Assembly (NCBI GenBank): GCA_021186555.1
Contig: JAJKFL010000004.1
Location: 26,378,406 to 26,442,405 of the forward strand
From: Reticulitermes speratus
Taxonomy: Eukaryota > Arthropoda > Insecta > Blattodea > Rhinotermitidae
Direction of reading: 5' to 3'
DNA: 64,000 nucleotides
Shown here: piece by piece, positions 56,001 through 64,000 of the stretch
Position numbering within the stretch: position 1 is the stretch's first letter
How the letters are laid out: the number at the start of each line of letters is the position of its first letter
Position numbers and translations under genes: made by a program
Notes under the pieces: generated by a model
What the model was told of the DNA's origin: nothing
Databases searched by the model: none
Seen by the model: the letters and a program-made list of their open reading frames with translations, nothing else

Positions 56001-56250
56001 GCCGATCCCAGTGGCTGCACGGTCTAAGGCATCGGTCTGCGGCCGCCTGCTTACTGGGATTGTGGGTTCGAATCCCGCCTAGGGCATGGATGTCTGTGAG
56101 TGTTGCGTGTTGTCAGGTAGAGGTATCTGCGACGAGCTGGTCCCTCGTCCAGAGGAGTCCTACCGATTGTGGTGTGTTTCAAGGGTGATCGTGATGCCTC
56201 GAACAACGAGGCGGCCTAGGCCCCCAAGGGGCTGTCGAGCCATTGAAAAA
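56001..56250 (+). repeat. SINE-A copy (body-1) with TSD
   Basis: Complete head (A box TGGCTGCACGGTCTAAGG, B box GGGTTCGAATCCC), body-1 and A tail. Flanks ATAAACCAAGCA (from 55988) and ATAACCAAGCA (56251-56261) form a TSD with a one-base indel. Confidence 0.95.
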
Positions 56251-56329
56251 ATAACCAAGCAGGCCCTTGCCTGTCATAACATAATAGAGATTCTTTATGT
56301 TCCTCATTATTCTTGACTACTTTTTTTTT

Positions 56330-56588
56330 TCCTCTGGCTCGACAGCTCTATATGGGCCTGGGCCTCCTCGTTTCGTCGAGGTTTCATGATCACACACATT
56401 TGAGACACACCACAGTCGGTAGGACTCCTCTGGACGAGGGACCAGCTCGTCGCAGAGACCTCTACCTGACATCACACAACACTCACAAGAGACAGACATC
56501 CATGCCCCCGGTGGGATTCGAACCCACGATCCTAGTAAGCGAGCGGCCGAAGACCCACGCCTTAGACCGCACGGCCACTAAGATCGGC
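56330..56588 (-). repeat. SINE-A copy (body-1), inverted to its neighbour, with TSD
   Basis: Minus orientation with T run first. TGACTACT is present on both sides (56314-56321 and 56594-56601). Together with 56001-56250 it forms a 250-bp inverted pair spaced by 80 bp. Confidence 0.94.
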
Positions 56589-56793
56589 ATTTGTGACTAC
56601 TATATGTATCTAATTTCCAACGTAGAAACAAGGCAGTCAGTGGACGACAAAGTTTGGTACTCGTACAAAGAGCGACCGTCTACAAAGGTTCGCATGTTTT
56701 GCATCTCATAGAAGTCAGTTTTCTTCCTATTTATGAACTTCAACATAGATGAAATGGTAAATGACTTTAATTTGGACTACTAACAATTACTAC

Positions 56794-57485
56794 GTCGATC
56801 CCAGTGGCCGCGCGGTCTTAGGCGTGGGTCTACGGCCGCTCGCTTGCTAAGATTGTGGGTTGGAATCCCGCCTAGGGCATGGATGTCTGTCTCTTGTGAG
56901 TGTTGTGTGTTGTCAGGTAGAGGTCTCTGCGACGCCGATCCCAGTGGCCGTGCGGTCTAAGGCGTGGGTCTGCGGACGCACGCTTGCTGGGATTGTGGGT
57001 TCGAATCCCACCGGATGCATGGATGTTTGTGTTGTGTTTGTTGTAAGGACGGTAGCATGGAACGTAAAGTGACATGAATGACAAAAAGGATTTAAAACGG
57101 TACAAAAATGGATCAAAGGGGAAAAAACCCGGACAGAAAAAAAAAATCCCACCGGGGGCATGGATGTTTGTGTTGTGTTGTAAAAAGACGGTTGTGGACC
57201 GTAAGTGACATGAAAAGGACGAAAAAGGATTAATACAGAACAAAAAGGGATCAAAAGGGAAAACCCAGGAATTAGTAAAAAAAAAAAAAAAAAAATCCCG
57301 CCTAGGGCATGGATGTCTGTCTCTTGTGAGTGTTGTGTGTTGTCAGGTAGAGGTCTCTGCGACGAACTGGTCCCTCGTCCAGAGGAGTCCTACCGACTGT
57401 GGTGTGTCTAAAATGTGTGTGACCATGAAGCCTCGAAAAATAAGGCGGCTTAGGCCTCCAAGGGTTGTCGAGCCATTGGAAAAAA
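56794..57485 (+). repeat. Chimeric multimeric SINE-A, one insertion (13-bp TSD)
   Basis: Order: head 1, body-1 first part ending at CTCTGCGAC (56936); head 2 from GCCGATCCC (56937); body-2 with A-rich end (about 57137); body-2 again with poly-A (about 57294); then body-1 complete from TCCCGCCTAGGGCATGG to the A tail. TAACAATTACTAC flanks the whole unit perfectly (56781-56793 and 57486-57498), so all modules were inserted together. The CGCCTAGGGCATGG...CTCTGCGACG segment of about 68 bp is identical before and after the body-2 block, which suggests that the block was inserted into, or template-switched within, a body-1 SINE before mobilisation. Confidence 0.93.
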
Positions 57486-57498
57486 TAACAATTACTAC

Positions 57499-58139
57499 AA
57501 CCTGGAAATAATTAATGAACAAATGGCATAATCTTTTTGGATTAATACAAATATTTGTTATAGAAAATATTTTGGGTTTTATTAGCTAACGTTTACGTAG
57601 TGAAACTCAGGCTGAAAAAATATACTCGTATGTGCATACTGCCATTTAAACTTCAATTCATATGGGTACACAAGATAAGAAATCTTGGCAGTAACTATTC
57701 AAGTTGAGTTATTGTAAAAACAACAGACTTAAGAATTTGTAACTAGTTGAATACTACAGGCACTTTCTTCGCCCACATACTGCCATTACACATGCAATTA
57801 ACTCAGCTGTGATTATGTGTTGTTAAAGAAAAAGGCTTGGACTCAAGGACAGCTGAAGTACTAAAAAATTAAAGAAACACAAAACAAAGAACACAGATTA
57901 AACATACCACATTGTCACAGCCAAGAATAAGAACCTCTGAAAGTAAATAACCTATAAGAAGATGACACGTACCGAAGACACACTGACACTACACCAATTT
58001 CGATCCATGTATTGAGCAAGAAGTTACGTGATTGTCACCAGGGAGGCATAAGTGCAGGGGTTCTATGTTGCATTGATGTCGTGTGCCTTAAAACCTCCGT
58101 GACATAAGAGGTTCTTATGGCGGTGACTGAATAATCAGG
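57499..58139. other. No feature seen
   Basis: AT-rich sequence without recognised features. Confidence 0.5.
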
Positions 58140-58145
58140 TTGTCT

Positions 58146-58268
58146 GTAATGTGACGCCGTGTAGTCTGACAGAAATTTACCGACGATATCTTATACCTCA
58201 AGACAGAGGCAGCACTCTCCTCTGAACCGTCGATATACTGCCACAAGACTGTACGGCGTCACATTACA
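58146..58268. repeat. Small inverted-repeat element
   Basis: TAATGTGACGCCGTGTAGTCT (about 58148) and AGACTGTACGGCGTCACATTA (about 58246) are imperfect inverted copies. An inner pair (ACCGACGATATC and ACCGTCGATAT) lies between them. GCACGGCGTCACAC of the same type occurs near 30940. Perhaps a MITE or another foldback retro-repeat. Confidence 0.55.
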
Positions 58269-59881
58269 TAAGGCGGTATTTTTCACATCTTAAACCCTAA
58301 TTCGTATTTCCTACACAGTATTTACCGATCGATGTCTTGAACCGAGAAGGAGTGTTTTCTGTACCGTATTAAGTGAGTCTTGACACAAATTATTTTTGAC
58401 TTCCTTGTTTAAAGGGCTTTATGGGACACTGTATATGGCAAATTAGTAAGGGATTGCAGAATTTCTGATAAATGATCTTTCGTTTCCTGTCGTAGTCTAC
58501 AATGAAACTGTAAGAAACTGATAGATAAAAGACTGGGAATTGTCTTACGTTCAAAGTTAAACTGCTATAAAGAGATTCTGGATGATTGTTATATACGAAA
58601 GTACTGAGTGATTATTTAAAGGCCAGAATAATTTTAAATGCAGTAGAAAAGAGTTTCTCAAAATGTGCTCCTCGATTTGCCTTTGGGCAGTCTGCGGAAC
58701 AGGCGTATAATTTGTTTTCAATATCCATATTAATTTTAGTTGAATTTTATTTTCATATATTCCTGTTTTATTTCATTTTGCTAGAATTTGAATTCCGTAC
58801 TTTTAGATGATTTTGTTAGTAAAGTTTTGCATATATAACACAGCGTTGTAGCTGTTAAACAGCAGTCAGAGAAATCAATTAATTGCCTGCTAAGACTATC
58901 AGGTATTTTGAAGTCAGGTGGGGAAAAAAGGCTTTGATAATCGCTGATGTAGAACAAAAACTTGAAGGCCCAGTGGATAATACAAACAAATGCAGCTGTA
59001 GTTCAAACAGTAAGAATACAGAGGAGTAGCAAACAAGGTCTAAACATATGGAAGTGGCCCGTATAAGAAGTTATGAGATAAAAGGGTTACATATTTTATC
59101 TACAAAACAAATAAATAGATCATCAAATAGAATACAGACAGAAAAGAACAATAGTAAAACAAAAAATGAGAGAAGTACACAGGGAAGCATGAGATAATTA
59201 TATTTAAACAATTGAACATAATGTGCATGGGCGCCAGAACATCGCCTACCAGATTATGGAACATCTGCATAAACAAACTGCGGAGGCCACGGAAACACGT
59301 GACACGTATGGTGGGGCTGACGGTGCTCAACGCTTCGCACTCTCCGTACTGACACCAGATGCCCCTACTGGTCATTATCAACCAGCACAAAGCGCTTGTT
59401 GCTAACGAAAATTGCGACGTGATTACAAGTGCAACAGCTCGAGGAAGATGCGGTGTTGGTTTTTTATGTATGTGATTCATTTGTTTCGTCTGAGGGAAAG
59501 ACTGCTGATATGCAGATAATGTATGGAGAGAGACAGATGAAGTAATGTGAAGAGTTTTGGACTATTATGATATGACTGAAATAAATGTGGAAAAAATCAG
59601 TAACTCAGGATACTAAAAATAATATGATATCGAAGTATGAGAAATCAAAAGGTAGAAGGGACTTAATGAAGAAGTTTGATGTAATGGATTGGTCACTTAA
59701 GATAGAAATTTTAAGCCGGTACGTCACGAAACCTTGATCCCTGATACCGAATGTGATGTCGAAACCATAAATCATGAGTGACCAGATATAATTCACATTC
59801 TGATAAAATAATTATCAAATGGTACCTGGAACTGTATTAATCGACTGCAGTTTTCACTAAAGGTAAGTAACCTGTTCTTAG
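58269..59881. other. 1.6 kb unassigned DNA, GC-richer at 59210-59470
   Basis: 59210-59470 is GC-richer with opposed frames (60 codons plus, 126 codons minus), none recognised. The rest is AT-rich. Confidence 0.4.
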
Positions 59882-60136
59882 GCCGATGCTGGTTGCCGCG
59901 TGGTCTAAGGCTTGGGTCTAACGCCGCTCGCTTGCTAGTATTGCGGGTTCGAATCCCGCCTGGGCCATGGATGTCTCTCTTGTGAGTGTTGTGTGTTGTC
60001 ACGTACAGAGGGGATGATTTTCCAAAAATTAAAAAAAGTTTAAACTTCTTTCAAAAAATTTGGAGGTCTCTGCGACGGGCCGATTACTCGTCCAGAGGAG
60101 TCCCATCGAGTGTGGTGTGTTACGTGTGTGATAACA
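59882..60136 (+). repeat. SINE-A copy (body-1), interrupted and fused to LINE-1 3' end
   Basis: Complete head, GGGCCATGGATG junction and body-1 up to GTGTGGTGTGTTACGTGTG. About 50 bp of A/T-rich, partly palindromic sequence interrupt body-1 at roughly 60014-60062 between GTTGTCACGTA and GGAGGTCTCTGCGAC. The usual 3' part (CGTGAAGCCTCG...) is missing and LINE-1 sequence follows directly. Confidence 0.85.
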
Positions 60137-60325
60137 TTAAAATGGATCTTAAAGAAATCGGTTTGTAGGGAGTGAATTGGGTTATCTGATTCAGGGTATA
60201 GAAAAGTGTCTGTCTCTTGTGAAAGCAGTAATGAACATTCAGGCTCCATTAAGCGCAGGGAAGTTATTGCCTAGCAGATGAAACATTAGCTTTTCAAGGA
60301 CTCTGCTCCAGGGGATTAGTTAATT
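60137..60325 (+). pseudogene. LINE-1 3' end fused to SINE-A
   Basis: ATTAAAATGGATCTTAAAGA (translation IKMDLKEIG), then GTGAAAGCAGTAATGAACAT (VMN), the AAGCGCAGGGAAGTTATTGC block and the UTR TTTTCAAGGACTCTGCTCC. This is the same 190 bp that end the copy at 29950. The junction with the SINE falls at GTGAT/AACATTAAAATGG, where both elements share GAT. Confidence 0.85.
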
Positions 60326-60348
60326 TTTCTCGTGTACATAATATTAAC

Positions 60349-60599
60349 GCCGATCCCAGTGGCCGCGCAGTCTAAGGTGTGGGCCTGCGGCCGCTCACTT
60401 GTTGGGATTGTGGTTCGAATCCCGCCGGGGCATGGATATCTGTTTCTTGTGATTGTTGTATGTTGTCAGGTAGAGGTCTTTGCGACGGGCTGGTCACTCG
60501 TCCGGGGGAGTCCTATCGAGTGTGGTGGGTCTGAGTGTGATCGCGAAGCCTCGACAATGAGGCCTAGGCCCACTAGAGCTGTCGAGCCATTTGAAAAAT
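60349..60599 (+). repeat. SINE-A copy (body-1)
   Basis: Complete head (TGGCCGCGCAGTCTAAGG, GTGGTTCGAATCCCG), body-1 and A-rich end. It lies 23 bp after the LINE-1 stub. No clear TSD. Confidence 0.93.
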
Positions 60600-61442
60600 A
60601 TATATGATCAACTGTTTAAAGGGAGCCAAGAACAAGAAATGTAGGTCTAGTTCTTGTGGCTGTGCCGTCTTATGTTTTGGACCATAGGTTTCTCCAACAC
60701 ATTGTTACGTACCTACCAAAACAGACGCATCATATCTTGGAAGGCTGGCTACTTAGTACAATACTCACCGCCATTACATTCTCAATTACCAGTATCGAAT
60801 TTATTTGCAAACATTATGTGGAAACATTGCTATAAATTAACAAGGGTTAATTAAACTACAGGCACGGTAATGCAGAATTTAGCACAATTTTAGTCAGAAA
60901 ATACGAAGGAAATTGGCCACTTCAGTAAACCTAGGAATGTACGAGAGGAAAATATTAAAATGAATACTATAGAAGAATTTTCGAGGTTGACTTATTCGAG
61001 TGGCTCAAGACAGGTTCATGTAGCAGACTTATCTGAGCACACTAAAAGCCTTGGGTTACACAAGGCAAGACATATCTACAGCATTCGAGCTTCTATCGTA
61101 CTCTGAATGACGCTGTTGTAAGGACCTGTTAGGGAGGGCTTAGCTGTGCAGCGTTACACTCCGAAAATGTACTCAACCCTGCCATTCGTACGTATGCCAG
61201 AAATGCAAAGTAGTGAATATTCAATTTTTAAGACAATATGGGAATGTTACTTTCCCATTGTTTATTAGGTCTACATGATAAGCATTTATAGGCTTACCTT
61301 AAAAAATATCACATCTTCGTAAAAGAGTAAGATTGTCGTATGAAAGGCGCCGAAATTGAGGTAGCTACATGGGCGAAAAGAAAGTTTTACCCTCCAAAAC
61401 ACCACAATAAATTTAGTTATTTAGTGATTTGTTACCAACATC
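60600..61442. other. No feature seen
   Basis: Unassigned sequence. 61300-61440 may belong to the LINE-4 fragment that follows but cannot be shown. Confidence 0.45.
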
Positions 61443-61607
61443 ATGGAAGGTAGAGTGTTGGGGAAGAAAAGTAGAGGACGACCAAGGCTCTCTTACATCA
61501 AGAATCTGATGAAGGAACTCTTTTGCAACTCCTACGCCGAAATGAAGAGACTGGCACAAGACAGACATCTATGGTTGCAGCGACAAAGCTTAGCCTTTAG
61601 AGAATGA
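61443..61607 (+). pseudogene. LINE-4: last 54 codons of a non-LTR ORF2
   Basis: An open 54-codon frame reads GKKSRGRPRLSYIKNLMKEL then FCNSYAEMKRLAQDRHLWLQ and ends at TGA. This is the C-terminal tail typical of LINE ORF2 (EGKRSRGRPR.SY...M....SY.E.K..A.DR..W). It differs from LINE-1, LINE-2 and LINE-3. The frame itself is intact but only the tail is present, a 5'-truncated insertion. Confidence 0.75.
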
Positions 61608-61789
61608 TGAGTGATTAATTACGGTTTAAAGTAAATTGTATGTTGAAAAGGCACAGCTGAAAAGTTGCTAATTGTTACGTTTTCGCAGCTGTGTGTCTGA
61701 GCATTTCGTTATCCTGGAATATGCTGCTGCTCGGCTGAGTAATCTTATCCGGAATTTTCAATGTAGTGTGTTCATTTCCAAAGAACCAA

Positions 61790-61910
61790 ACGTCCAAGAA
61801 TAATATTTCTATAACATTTATTCTTGGATATTTCGGTCCTTGAACACAAGGACACCACGTCACCTCGAAACGTCGGAACACGGTTATACAGTGACGCAGT
61901 GACGTATCTA
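61790..61910. repeat. 'FWDV'-family repeat fragment
   Basis: A TTGGACG/CGTCCAAGAATAA block and GGTCCTTGAACACAAGGACA hairpin are followed by CTCGAAACGTCGGAACACGG and CAGTGACGCAGTGACGTATC. The GAAACGTCGG and TGACGCAGTGACG blocks match the family. Confidence 0.5.
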
Positions 61911-62442
61911 GAAGGGCCGAAACCCTCACCTGAATGCTTTGTTTTGTAACGTAAATATTGCTCTGGTTATGTGAACATTTAGAGAGAAGTGGCATGACAC
62001 AGTCTTTGTAGTACTTAATAACTTGCGATGTGTCAGTTTGAACTCGGTCACAACTTGACCGCAACGGTACTTGGCGATGAACTTTAACTTAAACTTAAGA
62101 GTGAGACAGTATAATAACATAGGCATCATGAGCAACAGCTCTCCACAACACAATGAGATAGAATAATACATTCAGTAATACAACACGAGATATGAATGAG
62201 GACTCCACGCGTTAACTTCATGAAGATTTACGAGCAAATACCTACATTTTCTATAATATACGTAACATTGCATATTGTGTAATGGGAAATACTTGTGAAT
62301 TCGGCAGTTTTGTAGTAATATAAACGCAAATAACAACAACCAGTTATGGGATAACTGAAACATAATTCGAGATTAAATAGACAGTGAATTTCCAATTTTA
62401 TAAAATTAATTTTATCGACGACAATATTTTATGCTTGTTACG
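61911..62442. other. No feature seen
   Basis: Minus frames of 63 to 129 codons overlap the preceding repeat or are AT-driven. None is recognised. Confidence 0.45.
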
Positions 62443-62976
62443 ATTCATTTCCATGATAAGGCTGAGATGGCTATTGAAAAGTTAAAAAGGCACAAATCAC
62501 CAGGTATTGATCAAATTACAGCAGACCTGATTAAAGCAGGAAGTGGGAAAATTCGTTCTGAGATCCATGAACTTATTAATTCTATTTGGAATAAAGAGGA
62601 ATTGCCTGAGCAGTGGAAGGAGTCAATCATTGTACCTATTTATAAGAAGGGTGATAAATCAGATTGCAGTAATTATCGAGGCATATCATTTTTGTCAACC
62701 ACATACAAAATTCTATCCAACATCCTTCTGACAAGGTTAACTCCATATGCAGAGGAAATTATTGGGGATCATCAGTGTGGATTTAGACGTAACAGGTCGA
62801 CTACTGATCATATATTCTGCATTCGTCAGATACTTGAGAAAAAATGGGAATACAATGAGGCAGTGCATCAGCTATCTATAGACTTCAAGAAAGCCTATGA
62901 TTCAGTTAGGAGGGAGGTTTTGTATAATATTCTCATTGAATTTGGTATCCCTATGAAACTAGTAAGGCTAGTAAAA
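62443..62976 (+). pseudogene. LINE-1 reverse transcriptase fragment
   Basis: The open frame carries IEKLKRHKSPGIDQITADLI, WKESIIVPIYKKGDKSDCSN, YRGISFLSTTYKILSNILL, GDHQCGFRRNRSTTDHIFCI and LSIDFKKAYDSVRREVLYNI. These are RT blocks 0 to A of the non-LTR family whose C-terminus lies at 29950, including the first catalytic Asp in SIDFKKAYD. The frame is uninterrupted over about 178 codons, so this is one of the youngest coding fragments here. It stops at LVRLVKM, where the ribozyme-bearing repeat begins. The YxDD block and everything after it are missing, as is the endonuclease. Confidence 0.93.
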
Positions 62977-63125
62977 ATGTTAACTTTTTGTTCACCGTGC
63001 ATTTTGGTAATAGATAACATTCATCAACCAACAACTGCACTAATTAAAATTTATTTAACACTTTAAGATTGCCCTACATATGTTTCGGTCACGGGGTGAC
63101 CATCATCAGGGGCGTCGTACGCACG
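62977..63125 (-). repeat. Ribozyme-bearing repeat, single arm, joined to LINE-1
   Basis: TTAACTTTTTGTTCACCGTG through CGGTCACGGGGTGAC is nearly identical to 2890-3010. The sequence continues with CATCATCAGGGGCGTCGTAC, giving an uninterrupted minus-strand hammerhead, and then with unique DNA. The junction is one base after the LINE frame and the open frame runs 30 codons into the repeat in antisense. The end of the repeat after 63125 is undefined. Confidence 0.85.
63071..63113 (-). ncRNA. Hammerhead ribozyme, intact
   Basis: Identical to the motif at 3018-3060: GCCC, CUGAUGA, extra U, GGUCAC/GUGACC, GAAA, ACAUAUGU, GUA, GGGC. Identity at two loci 60 kb apart, one in a foldback and one in a single arm, shows that the motif belongs to a dispersed element. 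Confidence 0.85.
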
Positions 63126-63615
63126 TATGTGCACTTTACTTCACGCTGTCCACTGTTTACTGTATTATGCGTTGGAGGATTTCTTGTACACTACTCCATG
63201 ATAATGGGTACCAATGATTGTGTATTACGATTGTGGGTCGATGTGGTGTTTGTGTTCATGTGTATGAATGTTTAATATTGATGCTCAATGTTAAACACAT
63301 TATATAACATAGAATACGCATGTGTTTTTGTTTTATGTTTTCTTTTCGAAATTAAAGTAATCTCATTTATAGACGCTGGCATTACGCAACCGCAGTTTTC
63401 AAGACCTGCGGGAAAACAAATTGTGTCACAGATTTTAATAAACGAAGAAAATGCGTAATATTATTTGAAATTGTCGCCTTAATAGATTTATCACTCAGGA
63501 AATTACATTTTAATAATTTCGTTTATTGTAACGAAGAAACGTCCTTAGGAGAGGTTGTATTTCTGTAAGTTGCTCTTTAAGGAGCATTTTCTCCTAACCC
63601 TGCAGTATGTCACTG
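63126..63615. other. Unassigned; possibly interior of the ribozyme repeat
   Basis: 63126-63275 has fewer AT runs than its surroundings and could be element interior. No coding signal or partner copy is present in the window. Confidence 0.35.
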
Positions 63616-63619
63616 TGGA

Positions 63620-63728
63620 GTTTCTTTGTCTTGTCTTGTCTTCTCTTTTCTTGTTTTGTCTTGTCTTTTCTTCGCTTGTCTTTCTTGTTTTGCTTTTCTT
63701 TCTTCCTTTTTCCTCTCCCTTTTCTTTA
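63620..63728. repeat. Pyrimidine-rich (TCTTG/TCTTT)n tract
   Basis: TCTTGTCTTGTCTTCTCTTT-type units over 110 bp, almost pure pyrimidine with scattered G. It produces the Lys/Glu/Arg-rich antisense frame 63610-63954. Confidence 0.9.
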
Positions 63729-63823
63729 GTCTTAATTGTAACTCAGGAAAGCAATAAATAATTTGTTCACACGAATTTATGATGATTTTAATGTTTATAT
63801 TTATGTCCGTACATACTACTTTT

Positions 63824-64000
63824 GCCGATCCAGTGGCCGTGCGGTCTAAGGCGTGGGTCTTCGGCCGCTCGCTTGCTAGAATCGTGGGTTCGAATCCCAC
63901 CGGGGGCATGGATGTTTGTGTTGTGTTAAATGTATGGACGATAGCATGAAACATAAGGTGACATGCAGGACAAAAAGGACTTCAACAGTACAAATGGATT
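63824..64000 (+). repeat. SINE-A head with body-2, cut by window end
   Basis: Head GCCGATCCAGTGGCCGTGCG, B box GTGGGTTCGAATCCCACC, GGGGGCATGGATG, then body-2 (TTTGTGTTGTGTTAAATG, GATAGCATGAAACATAAGG, GACATGCAGGACAAAAAGG, ACAAATGGATT). It shows that body-2 also exists directly after a single head. Whether another body follows lies beyond the window. Confidence 0.9.

Noticed and set aside
62431-63066. Single 211-codon gene
   Set aside because: The first ~180 codons are LINE-1 reverse transcriptase and the last ~30 are antisense of the ribozyme repeat, so it is a fortuitous read-through.
1-64000. Retrovirus-like, LTR or other capsid-bearing elements
   Set aside because: No paired direct terminal repeats and no gag, protease, integrase or envelope-like stretch were recognised by eye.
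1-64000. CRISPR arrays, operons, bacterial promoters or terminators
   Set aside because: The repeat content (tRNA-derived SINEs, LINEs, microsatellites) is that of an animal nuclear genome. None of these features was seen.

Overview
No intact host gene was recognised in this 64 kb window. It is AT-rich, repeat-dense animal intergenic or intronic DNA. Its repeat set points to a cockroach or termite (Blattodea), most likely Periplaneta americana. Three things from memory support this, none searched: the tRNA-headed SINE whose antisense frame reads GFEPTIP...THALDR, the dispersed repeat whose frames read MKKLIVAFR or ADGRTDRQTD, and the repeat whose minus frame reads RRQATDDxIxRMRFACWI-like strings. 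All recur in predicted cockroach proteins.

Repeat landscape. (1) SINE-A, tRNA-derived with a ~175 bp body-1: 2537, 9478, 18522, 20455, 38915, 56001, 56330, 59882 and 60349. Head plus a different body-2 lies at 63824, and two loci are chimeric multimers (23277-23825 and 56794-57485). Several copies have clear target-site duplications (TSDs). (2) SINE-B, a second tRNA-derived family, mostly lacking the tRNA head: 13 copies. (3) One copy of a third tRNA-headed SINE at 13694. (4) Non-LTR retrotransposon (LINE) fragments of about four families: LINE-1 (RT fragment at 62443, 3' ends at 29950, 31647, 39400, 48700, 51206 and 60137), LINE-2 (53590 plus, 40130 minus), LINE-3 (21283) and LINE-4 (61443). 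(5) A transposase relic with a DUF4817-like region at 28056 and a possible hAT end at 8486. (6) Foldback repeats and microsatellites, including a ~400 bp ACAT array at 44945.

The most striking signal is a set of hammerhead ribozyme motifs inside foldback or Penelope-like repeats. At 3018-3060, 63071-63113, 19721-19768, 20026-20072 and 47146-47192 the sequence shows CUGANGA, a stem II hairpin, GAAAC, a self-complementary stem III (ACAUAUGU), a GUA cleavage triplet and a matching stem I. A further good motif lies at 6132-6170, and weaker ones lie at 46891, 8762, 22265 and 31215/31461. They occur in several unrelated arm sequences, often as opposed pairs in the two arms of one foldback. That suggests several families of ribozyme-bearing retroelements in one 64 kb interval.

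The second signal is the chimeric SINE. The 56794-57485 composite (head, partial body-1, head, body-2, body-2, body-1) is flanked by a perfect 13-bp TSD, so it moved as one transcript. The locus at 23277-23825 has the same body-2, body-2, body-1 order.

Two frames look protein-like but are unrecognised (45416-45829 plus, 46302-46622 minus). Other open frames are chance frames or repeat translations. No retrovirus-like or LTR element was recognised.
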